64,000 nucleotides of DNA from CAVYXZ01 sp965223835. Its GTDB lineage: Bacteria; Chloroflexota; Anaerolineae; Aggregatilineales; Phototrophicaceae. The notes beneath the pieces were generated by a model that was not told the DNA's origin, made no database searches, and saw nothing but the letters and a program-made list of their open reading frames with translations. Of this stretch, positions 1 to 7,920 are shown piece after piece. The DNA is taken from positions 992,001 through 1,056,000 of the forward strand of contig CBDCXQ010000001.1 of the NCBI GenBank assembly GCA_965223835.1, in the 5' to 3' direction. Every line of letters starts with the position of its first letter. The first letter of the stretch is position 1. A program made the translations under genes and the position numbers.

Positions 1-2030
1 TATTCCAGCACCCGCTTACGAATATCGAAGTTGTGGCCTTCGACCCGAACCTGGGCCTGGGCGATCGATTTGCTGATGATGTTGTGCTCAATCGGCTCGT
101 CTTCCGCCATATTAGCCCATGACATGAACTGTTTAACGCGGTCCCCCTGGAAGCGGCGCATGAGTTCATCTTCGAGGCTCAAATAAAAACGCGAGGCACC
201 CGGATCACCCTGCCGACCTGAACGTCCCCGCAACTGATTGTCGATCCGTCGCGCTTCATGGCGTTCGGTACCGATCACGTACAGGCCACCGGCCTTGAGG
301 ATTTCTTCGCGGGATTGTTTGCATTCCACTTCCGCTTCTTTGAGCGCGGCGGCCCATTGCTCATCAGTTGCTTCAGTGATTTCGATGCCCTGTTTACGCA
401 GCTTTTCCCGCGCCTGTCCATCCGGGTTGCCACCCAGCAGAATATCGACCCCACGACCCGCCATGTTGGTAGCGATTGTTACTGCGCCGGGACGTCCGGC
501 TTGCGCGATGATGGTGGCCTCACGTTCATGATTCTTGGCGTTCAGGACCTCATGATCGACTTTGGCGTTTTTGAGTAACTTGCTCAACCGTTCAGAGGTT
601 TCAATGGCGACGGTACCAACCAGCACCGGCTGACCGCGTTCCTGCCGTTCTTTGATGTCGGCAATAACGGCCTTGAACTTGCCCGCTTCAGTCGAGTAGA
701 TCAAGTCCTGCTGGTCATCACGCACTACTGGCACATTGGTTGGAATCGCTACGACTTCGAGGTCATAAATTTTCTCAAATTCTTCCGCCTCGGTGAGCGC
801 CGTACCGGTCATACCAGCCAATTTGTCGTACATGCGGAAGAAATTCTGGAAGGTAATCGTCGCCATTGTCATGTTTTCGCGGCGAATCTCGACCCCTTCT
901 TTGGCTTCGATGGCTTGATGTAGACCTTCGGAAAAACGCCGCCCATGCATCAAACGCCCGGTAAACTCGTCCACAATAACGACCTGACCCTGTTCAACGA
1001 TATATTCCTTGTCGTTGTGATACAGCGCTTTGGCTCGCAGCGAATTGTCCAGGTAGGGAATCATCTCGGCATGGTCGGGATGAAATAACTGGTCAATGCC
1101 CAGTCGTTTTTCAACTTTTTCGATTCCAGCTTCCGTCAGGTAGGCGACTTTATCTTTAATATCAACCACATAATCGCCATCGGGTTCTTCTTCCTCAACA
1201 CTATCGTCACTGCTGATTTTGAGGCCTTTGACGATTTGGGCGAAGGTTTTGTAGTATTCTGATGGCGGGTCCGCCGGGCCAGAGATAATCAGCGGTGTCC
1301 GCGCCTCATCAATCAGGATGTTATCAACCTCGTCAACGATGGCATACACCAGATCACGCTGCGTTTTCTGCTTGAGGTCCATGACCATGTTATCGCGCAG
1401 ATAATCGAAGCCGAACTCATTGTTTGTACCATACACGATGTCCGCCTGATAAGCTTCGCGGCGGGTGATGGAGCGTAGATTCTGGAAGCGCTCATCATCG
1501 GCATCAAATTCCGGGTCGTAGAGGAACGACCCCGCGTCCGGGTTGCCCGCAGCATTTTGAATCACAGACGCGGATAATCCCAGTAGACGATAAATCGGCC
1601 CCATTTGCTGCAGGCCGACTTTACTGAGGTAATCATTGGGGGTGATGAGGTGTGCGCCCCGGCCTTGTAACCCATTCAGGTAGAGCGGCAGGGTCGCGAC
1701 GAGCGTTTTACCTTCACCGGTTTTCATCTCCGCGATGCGTCCCTGATGGAGCACCATGCCGCCAATGAGTTGAACATCATAGGGCCGGAGGCCGATGGTG
1801 CGCACCGATGCTTCGCGTACCAGGGCGAACGCTTCATGCAGGATCTCGTCCATGGTCGCGCCGTTCTGCAAACGAGACCGCAGTTCATCGGATTTCTGCC
1901 GCAAGCCATCATCGGATAGCGCTTGCATCTGCGGTTCCAGCGCGTTGATGTCCTCAACCTGTGCCCGATATTCTGATAATGCTCGTTCGATGGGATCGCC
2001 CAGAACAGCTTTGACAACCTTTTTGAACAT
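1..2030 (-). CDS. secA: Preprotein translocase ATPase SecA (3' end outside window)
   Basis: SecA is the cytoplasmic ATPase that drives unfolded preproteins through the SecYEG channel. About 676 codons from the N-terminus are visible and the frame runs open off the left edge, so the C-terminal part is missing. The protein begins MFKKVVKAVLGD. The DEAD-motor signatures are clear: Walker A in AEMKTGEGKT about 100 residues in, the Walker B region VDEVDNILIDEARTP, then MAGRGVDILLGG, TERHEARRIDNQLRGRSGRQ and DELMRRFQGD typical of nucleotide-binding fold 2. The start is the ATG at 2030, preceded by a GAGG-like site. An extended -10 element lies upstream, divergent from the aldo/keto reductase gene. 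The identification is certain. Confidence 0.97.
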   Translation of the reverse strand, partial: MFKKVVKAVLGDPIERALSEYRAQVEDINALEPQMQALSDDGLRQKSDELRSRLQNGATMDEILHEAFALVREASVRTIGLRPYDVQLIGGMVLHQGRIAEMKTGEGKTLVATLPLYLNGLQGRGAHLITPNDYLSKVGLQQMGPIYRLLGLSASVIQNAAGNPDAGSFLYDPEFDADDERFQNLRSITRREAYQADIVYGTNNEFGFDYLRDNMVMDLKQKTQRDLVYAIVDEVDNILIDEARTPLIISGPADPPSEYYKTFAQIVKGLKISSDDSVEEEEPDGDYVVDIKDKVAYLTEAGIEKVEKRLGIDQLFHPDHAEMIPYLDNSLRAKALYHNDKEYIVEQGQVVIVDEFTGRLMHGRRFSEGLHQAIEAKEGVEIRRENMTMATITFQNFFRMYDKLAGMTGTALTEAEEFEKIYDLEVVAIPTNVPVVRDDQQDLIYSTEAGKFKAVIADIKERQERGQPVLVGTVAIETSERLSKLLKNAKVDHEVLNAKNHEREATIIAQAGRPGAVTIATNMAGRGVDILLGGNPDGQAREKLRKQGIEITEATDEQWAAALKEAEVECKQSREEILKAGGLYVIGTERHEARRIDNQLRGRSGRQGDPGASRFYLSLEDELMRRFQGDRVKQFMSWANMAEDEPIEHNIISKSIAQAQVRVEGHNFDIRKRVLE

Positions 2031-2065
2031 ATTGCCTCGATTTTACTACTGCCAAGAGTCGTATG

Positions 2066-2074
2066 ATTATATCA
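2066..2074 (-). promoter_or_regulatory. Extended -10 promoter element for secA
   Basis: Read on the - strand, this is TGATATAAT, an extended -10 consensus (TG-n-TATAAT), about 35 bases upstream of the secA start codon. I see no good -35 hexamer at 17-19 bases, which fits extended -10 promoters that do not need one. This is pattern recognition only. Confidence 0.45.
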
Positions 2075-2108
2075 TAGTCAGATTTGCGACTCGTTAGAAA
2101 TCAAGCGC

Positions 2109-2114
2109 TATAAT
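2109..2114 (+). promoter_or_regulatory. -10 element for the aldo/keto reductase gene
   Basis: TATAAT lies about 30 bases before the ATG at 2145. The -35 region is weak (TTGCGA-like around 2084). It is arranged back to back with the secA promoter. Confidence 0.4.
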
Positions 2115-2144
2115 TAAGGTTCCTGGCTTATTGGAGGATTGCGC

Positions 2145-3107
2145 ATGCAATACACACAACTGGGACCGACAACGCTCAATGTGAGTCGATTATGTCTGGG
2201 AGCGATGACCTTTGGCTGGTCGGCTGATGAAGCTACATCGTTCGCCATCATGGATACGGCTTATGATGCCGGGCTAACATTTATTGATACGGCAGACATT
2301 TACTCAAGCTGGGTGGATGGCAATGTTGGCGGCGAATCCGAGACGATGATTGGCAAGTGGTTGCGGACTAAAGATCGCTCAAGTGTCATCATTGCGACCA
2401 AAGTTCGTGGGCGTATGTGGTCGGGTCTTGATGGTGAGGGCCTGAGTCGGGCACACATTACGCGGGCGGTTGAGGACAGCTTGCGTCGCTTGCAAACTGA
2501 CTATATTGACCTGTACCAGACCCATTGGCCGGATGATAGCACGCCATTGGAAGAGACGTTTACCGTGCTGGATGAACTGGTCAAAGCCGGGAAAGTGCGC
2601 TATATCGGTTGTAGCAATCACACGGCGGCCCAACTCAAACGGACGCTGAAATTCTGTCAGAAACATGATCTAGTGGGTTATGCCAGCCTGCAACCGCACT
2701 ACAATCTGCTGCATCGTAAAGAATTTGAACACGCCCTCGCCGACCTGTGTCGAGCCGAAAACATCGGTGTGATTCCGTATAGTCCACTGGCGGCAGGGTT
2801 CCTGACGGGTAAGTACACCCGCGAGAATCAGTCACCCGATTCGACGCGCCGGGGCAACGTGATCAAAAAATACCTGTCCGATGATCGTGTCTGGGATGCG
2901 CTGGATGTGGTGCGTGAGATCGCTAAGGCGCACGAGGTTCCGATGGTACAGATCGCACTGGCATGGCAACTGGCCCAGGCGGTGATTACCGCGCCGATTG
3001 TGGGAGTCCGTAAATTGGACCAATTAGAAGTTGCGCTGGGTGCAGTCGAGGTGCAGTTAACGGCTGATGAAATTGCGCGATTGAATCAGGCGACGGTTAT
3101 GTTTTAA
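2145..3107 (+). CDS. Aldo/keto reductase
   Basis: This is an NADPH-dependent oxidoreductase of the aldo/keto reductase TIM-barrel superfamily, probably reducing aldehydes or ketones; the substrate cannot be told. The protein has 320 residues, the normal size. The catalytic tetrad is visible in order: Asp in FIDTADIY with Tyr just after it, Lys in VIIATKVRG, and His in DLYQTHWPD. The C-terminal cofactor-binding part reads APIVGVRKLDQLE. The ATG at 2145 is chosen because GGAGG at 2133-2137 lies 7 bases ahead; a TTG two codons upstream overlaps that site. The gene stands alone, with its own -10 box, divergent from secA. Confidence 0.93.
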   Translation: MQYTQLGPTTLNVSRLCLGAMTFGWSADEATSFAIMDTAYDAGLTFIDTADIYSSWVDGNVGGESETMIGKWLRTKDRSSVIIATKVRGRMWSGLDGEGLSRAHITRAVEDSLRRLQTDYIDLYQTHWPDDSTPLEETFTVLDELVKAGKVRYIGCSNHTAAQLKRTLKFCQKHDLVGYASLQPHYNLLHRKEFEHALADLCRAENIGVIPYSPLAAGFLTGKYTRENQSPDSTRRGNVIKKYLSDDRVWDALDVVREIAKAHEVPMVQIALAWQLAQAVITAPIVGVRKLDQLEVALGAVEVQLTADEIARLNQATVMF

Positions 3108-3302
3108 GCACGTCGCGCCTGTTGCCGTCTTCAGAATTTATCTGGCTAGGCCTCAAATGAAGTATGACACCTGGTCAGAAATATGACTCCCATCTTCAAA
3201 CTCCCCAATCAGTTCAATCGTATTTGGGTAAGATCAATCACGCCATTCCTTGATTGTCAGGCAGCCCGTGAATTGGAAACAGGCCAAAAACTGATAAAAA
3301 TA

Positions 3303-3331
3303 TTGACAATTCCCAAAAATGATAATATAAT
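3303..3331 (+). promoter_or_regulatory. Consensus sigma-70 promoter of the HTH regulator operon
   Basis: TTGACA at 3303-3308 and TATAAT at 3326-3331 are separated by exactly 17 bases, a perfect housekeeping promoter. The predicted RNA start near 3338 leaves only about 25 bases before the ATG at 3364. Such a strong promoter would need repression, which the overlapping dyads could provide. Confidence 0.8.
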
Positions 3332-3362
3332 CTTATTTGATTATCAAAATTGAGAATAATCA
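3320..3362 (+). promoter_or_regulatory. Probable operator: two overlapping A/T-rich inverted repeats
   Basis: TGATAAT (3320-3326) is the reverse complement of ATTATCA (3340-3346), centred on the -10 box. A second dyad pairs TGATTAT (3338-3344) with ATAATCA (3356-3362), reaching the start codon. The arms share the half-site ATTATCA/TGATTAT. The position suggests autorepression by the downstream HTH protein, which is an inference. Confidence 0.5.
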
Positions 3363-3363
3363 T

Positions 3364-3900
3364 ATGAACAAAGCTAATTTGATCTTGCATCCGGTGCGAA
3401 TGCGTATTTTGATGGCGCTAACCGGGCGTAAGCTAACCGCGAAAGCGCTGGCGCAAGCAATGCCCGATGTGGCACAGGCGACGCTCTATCGCCATCTGAA
3501 CGCACTGGCGGAAGGTGGCGTTATCATCGTGGCTGAGGAAAATCCGGTGCGGGGCACGCTTGAGAAGGTGTACACGCTGGAAGGGGAGACGGCCAAGCTC
3601 ACACCTGACGATCTGGCGGACATGAGCAAAGATGACCATATGCAGATGTTCACGGTGTTTATCACGTCGGTGTTGCAGGATTTTGCCGCGTACCTGGACA
3701 GCCGGGAGCAGGTAGATTTGTTTACTGATGGGGTCAGTTATACCAAAGCCCCGCTTTACCTGAGTGATGACGAGGTGCAGGAAATCTCAGCGGTGGTGCA
3801 GCAGGCGGTGGTGCCGCATCTGCACAACGAGCCGGATGGTACACGCAAACGACGGATTCTGGTATCGATCATGGTGCCAGATGAAAATGCATCTGAGTAA
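3364..3900 (+). CDS. ArsR/HTH-type transcriptional regulator
   Basis: This is a 178-residue cytoplasmic DNA-binding protein. Residues 5-75 form a winged helix-turn-helix of the ArsR-like class (LHPVRMRILMALTG, then the recognition region QATLYRHLNALAEGGVI). The C-terminal half is helical and would serve dimerisation or ligand sensing; no metal-binding cysteines are present, so it is not a classical metal sensor. The ATG at 3364 is favoured over an in-frame TTG at 3337, because that codon lies right at the promoter's predicted RNA start. The CPBP protease gene follows after 28 bases and a hydrolase after that, so the three probably form an operon repressed by this protein. Its ligand is unknown. 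Confidence 0.85.
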   Translation: MNKANLILHPVRMRILMALTGRKLTAKALAQAMPDVAQATLYRHLNALAEGGVIIVAEENPVRGTLEKVYTLEGETAKLTPDDLADMSKDDHMQMFTVFITSVLQDFAAYLDSREQVDLFTDGVSYTKAPLYLSDDEVQEISAVVQQAVVPHLHNEPDGTRKRRILVSIMVPDENASE

Positions 3901-3928
3901 AGACAGCACTAGCTGAAAGGAAGAGACA

Positions 3929-4717
3929 ATGTTCGACTGGGGATTATTTTTCGTTCTGGTCGGGATGGGGATGTTCGGCGCAATCGCGTTGATACCCTAT
4001 GGTTTGGCCCTCAGTGGCAAGAAGCTTGAGGACCTGCCGTTTTCGCGCAACAAGATGATCGCGTTGACGCTGTTGCAAAGTGCCGTCTTGCTGGCGGTGA
4101 TGGTGGGGGTGGGGTTGTTAGCTGCTGGGGCAGTGAGCCTGGAATTGCCTGTTTTGCGAGGGTTGTTAGCCGGTGAAGCGGTGCTATCGCTGCTGGTTGC
4201 GATTGCGCCATTGGCAGTGATCGCGGGGGTTCTCTCCGCCGCATTGGTTCTGGCACTGGAATTTGGTGTGTTCAGGCCGCGACTACCTGAGTCGATGAAG
4301 GCTGATAATCAGACGGCGACGGCGTGGCAGGGGTTCCTGGCCTCGTTTTACGGCGGCATCAATGAAGAAATCATGATGCGCTTGCTGGTGATGTCGGGTA
4401 GTGTCTGGCTGTTCAGTCGTTTGAATAACGGTGTGCTGGAGGACGCGATTTTCTGGACGGCCATTGTACTGGCAGCAGTGCTGTTTGGTATCGGCCATTT
4501 ACCCGCAACCGCGCGCCTGGCTCCGCTTACACCGTTGTTGATTGTCCGCGCGCTGCTGTTGAACGGCATCGTCGGCATTGTCGCCGGATTCTTGTTCTGG
4601 CGCTATGGCCTGGAGTCAGCGATGATCGCCCACTTCAGCGCCGATATTATCTTACATGTTTTACCGGTGCTCTTCATGAAGAATCGTGACCTCACAACGG
4701 CGGTTCAGAATTCCTAA
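3929..4717 (+). CDS. CPBP-family intramembrane metalloprotease
   Basis: This is a 262-residue polytopic membrane protein of the CPBP (CAAX protease and bacteriocin-processing) family, a group that includes Rce1-type proteases and bacteriocin self-immunity proteins. The three conserved motifs are present: EExxxR in GGINEEIMMRLL, FxxxH in LFGIGHLP, and HxxxD in AHFSADIILH. Several hydrophobic segments flank them. An AAGGAAGAG ribosome site precedes the ATG. It lies 28 bases behind the HTH regulator and just before an alpha/beta hydrolase. The substrate is unknown; no bacteriocin or CAAX-protein gene is nearby. Confidence 0.9.
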   Translation: MFDWGLFFVLVGMGMFGAIALIPYGLALSGKKLEDLPFSRNKMIALTLLQSAVLLAVMVGVGLLAAGAVSLELPVLRGLLAGEAVLSLLVAIAPLAVIAGVLSAALVLALEFGVFRPRLPESMKADNQTATAWQGFLASFYGGINEEIMMRLLVMSGSVWLFSRLNNGVLEDAIFWTAIVLAAVLFGIGHLPATARLAPLTPLLIVRALLLNGIVGIVAGFLFWRYGLESAMIAHFSADIILHVLPVLFMKNRDLTTAVQNS

Positions 4718-4773
4718 TTAAGATGGTAATAGGCACAAATATTGTGCCAACCAACAACGAAAGGCAAATCAAC

Positions 4774-5574
4774 ATGTATGTGAATGAAACGGGTCCGGCA
4801 GGAGCACCCACGATACTATTTGTTCATGGCGCGGGCGTGGCCGGGTGGATGTGGAATGGGCAGGTGGCCGAACTCGTCGACGATTATCACTGTTTGGTGC
4901 CGGACCTGCCCCGGCATGGCAAAACGGGTGGTTCTGATCCGTTTAGCTTGGAGTCAACTGCCGACCAACTAGCAGATTTGATACGGTCCAGAGCACACGG
5001 CGGTCAGGTGCATGTTGTGGGGTTGTCATTAGGTGGTTCGTTGACGGTTGAACTGCTGGCACGTCATGCCGACTTGCTGCACAGCGCGATTATCAGCGCG
5101 CCGGCGTTTGGCCCCTTTCCCCTACACTTGCATGTGCTCACGCGCGTTATGGCCGGGTTCACAAGCAAGGACTTCTTTATCCGGCAGAATGCAAAGGTGA
5201 TGCAGATTCCGCCAGAGGATTTCGCTGCGTTTCGGCAATCACAGAAGCAACTCACCGGTCCGGTCATTATGGAAATTATGCGGGCCATTGATGGCTATCG
5301 CATGAATCCGGCCTTAAGTAATGTCACCGTGCCGACCTTAACCGTCGTTGGCGAAAAAGAAATGGCAATCAACCGCCGCGCAGCTCGTTTAGTCGCTGAT
5401 ACCATGCCCAATGCCACCCACCGCATTGCGCCTGGTTGTCATCATGCCTGGAACGGTGAACGACCGGATCTGTTTAACGCTATGATTCGAGCCTGGGTGA
5501 GGGGTGAACCGTTGCCGGATGAATTGATGCGTGTTGCGGCGACTGGAGCCGAACCGAGGGTATCAGTAAATTAG
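4774..5574 (+). CDS. Alpha/beta hydrolase
   Basis: This is a 266-residue cytoplasmic hydrolase of the alpha/beta fold. It has the oxyanion-hole strand FVHGAGVAGWMW, the nucleophile elbow VVGLSLGGSL, an acid-bearing strand TLTVVGEKEMA and the catalytic His in GCHHAWNGERPD. The ATG at 4774 gives a natural start, MYVNETG, with GAAAGG at 4759-4764. An in-frame ATG 17 codons upstream lacks a ribosome site and adds residues not typical of the family. It probably shares the transcript of the HTH regulator and CPBP genes. The acid position carries Glu instead of the usual Asp, so activity is likely but the substrate is unknown. Confidence 0.87.
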   Translation: MYVNETGPAGAPTILFVHGAGVAGWMWNGQVAELVDDYHCLVPDLPRHGKTGGSDPFSLESTADQLADLIRSRAHGGQVHVVGLSLGGSLTVELLARHADLLHSAIISAPAFGPFPLHLHVLTRVMAGFTSKDFFIRQNAKVMQIPPEDFAAFRQSQKQLTGPVIMEIMRAIDGYRMNPALSNVTVPTLTVVGEKEMAINRRAARLVADTMPNATHRIAPGCHHAWNGERPDLFNAMIRAWVRGEPLPDELMRVAATGAEPRVSVN

Positions 5575-5692
5575 CCAGTTGCCTGATGGCGGATTCCTGA
5601 CGAATTTTGCTTTGCTCAGCAATGTTACAGCACGGGCACAGACAATGCGTTACACTGAGGAACGCTCATCCCGCCTTGAGGGTAACCCTACG

Positions 5693-6511
5693 ATGTCCGT
5701 CATCTTACACGACTTCTCGGAATCCGCGCTGATAGATGCCATTGAAGCGAATTTGTTTGAATGTATCCGGTACTGGTTCAGTACGTGGCCGCGTTGTGAA
5801 TATCATGACACTGAAGCAATGCTCTGGACGATATCGGATTTACAATTTCCGCTGTTCAATACAGTGGCGCGAGTGCGACTGAATGCCGAACAGGTTGAAA
5901 ATCAGATTGACGCTGTTTTGGCACGCTACCGGGCACGCGATGTCATGTCGCTGTGGTGGACCGGGCCGAGCACCTGTCCGCACGATCTCGACATGCTATT
6001 GAAAGCACGAGGGTTTACCCATGCGGATACACTGGTTGGAATGGCCGTTGATTTAAGCGCGATGAATAGACCTGCAGCGCTGCCAGCCGGAATCGTCGTG
6101 AAACAGGTCGCTGACGCAACAACGCTCCAACACTGGAACCAGACCTGTGTAACCGGCTTTGGCTTGCCTGACATTACTACAGAATTGAATAGCCTGTTTT
6201 TGGCGGCTAGTCTGGATGTAAATGCGCCGATGCGGCACTTTTTAGCCTGGCAGGATGATGTGCCGGTTGCAACTGCCACGTTGGTTTTGGGCGCGGGCGT
6301 GGCGGGGATCTATAATGTAACAACGCTTGAAGCGTTCCGGGGCCGGGGTATCGGGACAGCAATCACATTAACTGCTCTAGCAGCAGCCCGGGCTGCGGGC
6401 TATCGTATTGGTATTCTCCACTCGTCAACTGCCGGTCTGAGTGTCTATCGCAAATTAGGCTTTCAGGAACGCTGTCAGTTACAGCAATATATCTGGCCCA
6501 CCGCCGAATAA
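5693..6511 (+). CDS. GNAT-family N-acetyltransferase
   Basis: This is a 272-residue GNAT acetyltransferase. The acetyl-CoA loop is seen in AFRGRGIGTAITLTALAAA (motif A, R-x-R-G-x-G), followed by motif B in LSVYRKLGFQERC at the C-terminus. The N-terminal 120 residues are less conserved and may be a degenerate second GNAT lobe. The ATG at 5693 is preferred; an upstream in-frame TTG at 5579 would add 38 residues that do not resemble the family. Substrate unknown. It begins about 120 bases after the hydrolase and may be co-transcribed with it. Confidence 0.85.
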   Translation: MSVILHDFSESALIDAIEANLFECIRYWFSTWPRCEYHDTEAMLWTISDLQFPLFNTVARVRLNAEQVENQIDAVLARYRARDVMSLWWTGPSTCPHDLDMLLKARGFTHADTLVGMAVDLSAMNRPAALPAGIVVKQVADATTLQHWNQTCVTGFGLPDITTELNSLFLAASLDVNAPMRHFLAWQDDVPVATATLVLGAGVAGIYNVTTLEAFRGRGIGTAITLTALAAARAAGYRIGILHSSTAGLSVYRKLGFQERCQLQQYIWPTAE

Positions 6512-6572
6512 CGTCGTCGCTACTCTCAGCCTCAATCGCATACCTTCATGCACTACTCACATTAACCTCACA

Positions 6573-6601
6573 TTGTAGAAATTATGGACAGTGAATATAA
6601 T
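6573..6601 (+). promoter_or_regulatory. Promoter of the phosphoribosyltransferase gene
   Basis: TTGTAG (6573-6578) and TATAAT (6596-6601) are 17 bases apart, with the predicted RNA start near 6608, 27 bases before the GTG start codon. Confidence 0.6.
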
Positions 6602-6634
6602 GAGGGCTTCAATTTGTCAGAGTGAGGTTAAGCT

Positions 6635-7150
6635 GTGCAAGGATCGATGCGACATGAACTGCTCACCTGGGCCGACGTGGATAAGATCATTGATCTTTTG
6701 ATTCCACAGCTTCGTGCTGTTGGGCCATTTGACGCGATGTTAATGATTACACGCGGCGGGTTGATTCCTGGTGGGTTGTTGGCCGAAGCGCTGGATGTTC
6801 AACATGTGCTGACGGCAGCGGTCAATTTTCCCGCAACCGACTCCGCCGGTTTGATGGCCTGGCCGACGTTTCTTCAGTTTCCCAACTCCTCGTTGTTGAT
6901 TAATCGGCGAACCCTGATCGTGGACGATGTATGGGGCAGTGGCCGGACCAGCACCGCAGTTCGGGGGCGGGCCGAAAGCGCCGGAGCCGAACCCTATACC
7001 TGTGTCCTGCATTTCAACCCCTACCGCTCATTGTTCAGCCGGGCCGAGCCAGATTTCTTTGGGGCCACCACCGAAGCCTACATTGTATACCCCTGGGAGG
7101 TCGATCGCGGATTGCGTGGCATTCCTTTTGGAGAACCGGAAAGCAATTAG
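6635..7150 (+). CDS. Type I phosphoribosyltransferase
   Basis: This is a 171-residue protein with the PRPP-binding loop of type I phosphoribosyltransferases: hydrophobic strand then paired acids in TLIVDDVWGSGRTSTAV. An upstream segment, MLMITRGGLIPGGLLAEAL, matches the pyrophosphate-loop region of hypoxanthine/xanthine-type enzymes. It probably salvages a purine base, but the hood region that selects the base is not recognisable to me. The GTG at 6635 is chosen because GTGAGGT at 6622-6628 is well spaced; the ATG four codons on would have too short a spacer. It has its own promoter and stands alone. Confidence 0.85.
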   Translation: MQGSMRHELLTWADVDKIIDLLIPQLRAVGPFDAMLMITRGGLIPGGLLAEALDVQHVLTAAVNFPATDSAGLMAWPTFLQFPNSSLLINRRTLIVDDVWGSGRTSTAVRGRAESAGAEPYTCVLHFNPYRSLFSRAEPDFFGATTEAYIVYPWEVDRGLRGIPFGEPESN

Positions 7151-7300
7151 TTCGCGACCGGCTTAAATGGAATGCAAACGCCGATTATACAGTTTTTATG
7201 CTTTTCTGATATAATGAAAACCTATGGCGGTTTGTAGCAGATTGGCGAATTCTTACCAAATCATACTGATTTATATCTGTGAGGGGTTATCTCGAAAAGA

Positions 7301-7318
7301 TATACTCACACTATGAGT
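7301..7318 (+). promoter_or_regulatory. -10-like box and dyad upstream of padR-type gene
   Basis: TATACT at 7301-7306 resembles a -10 box, and ACTCA (7304-7308) with TGAGT (7314-7318) forms a short inverted repeat over the predicted RNA start. PadR proteins often autoregulate, but this dyad does not match the usual ATGT-N8-ACAT pattern. The signal is weak. Confidence 0.3.
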
Positions 7319-7343
7319 CCAATGAGGTGAGATTCATCAATCT

Positions 7344-7856
7344 ATGTCACATCGTCATTTAATTCTGGGGCTGTTGATGGAACAGCCGATGTCAGGTTAT
7401 GACATCAAAAAGCATGTTCAAACGGTGCTGGGGGCAGTGGCAAACGCCAGTTACGGAACCTTGTATCCGGCTTTGCATAAACTACTTGATGAAGGATTTG
7501 TCGAGATGCGTGAGGTCCCTCAGCGGAGTCGGCCCTCAAAAAAGGTGTATGAAATTACCCAAACAGGACGTCAGGCATTGCTCAGCTGGTTACGTGAGCC
7601 GCTCACGGAAGATAATGTCAAACGTGAATTCTTGCTCAAATTGTATTTGACCAAGCACCTGAACACCGATGAAGTTCAGGCATTATTGGCGACGCGTCGG
7701 CAGCAGACGCAAGCGACGCTGCAATCCCTGTGGGCTGATAAAGCCGCCGCAGACGATCTCCAACAGGTCTGGATGATTAGTTATGCCTTGTCGATGTGCC
7801 AGGCTGAGATGGAATGGCTCGAACAGATCGAGCATCAGGTTCAGGAAGTTTCTTAA
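7344..7856 (+). CDS. PadR-family transcriptional regulator
   Basis: This is a 170-residue regulator. Residues 1-75 form the PadR winged helix: HLILGLLMEQPMSGYDIKKH opens it, NASYGTLYPALHKLLDEGFV is the recognition helix and wing approach, and RPSKKVYEITQTGRQALLSW the wing. The C-terminal part (85-170) is the helical Vir-type dimerisation domain. It binds DNA as a dimer and usually represses a transporter or detoxification gene. No such target adjoins it; the next gene encodes an S1-domain protein 64 bases downstream. Its effector is unknown. The start is the first ATG of the domain, with GAGGTGA about 13 bases ahead. Confidence 0.92.
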   Translation: MSHRHLILGLLMEQPMSGYDIKKHVQTVLGAVANASYGTLYPALHKLLDEGFVEMREVPQRSRPSKKVYEITQTGRQALLSWLREPLTEDNVKREFLLKLYLTKHLNTDEVQALLATRRQQTQATLQSLWADKAAADDLQQVWMISYALSMCQAEMEWLEQIEHQVQEVS

Positions 7857-7920
7857 GTTGTTATTGGTATCCCTCATGGTTGAGGCGACGATACACTCCC
7901 ATTAAGGTGGTAGAAATTCG

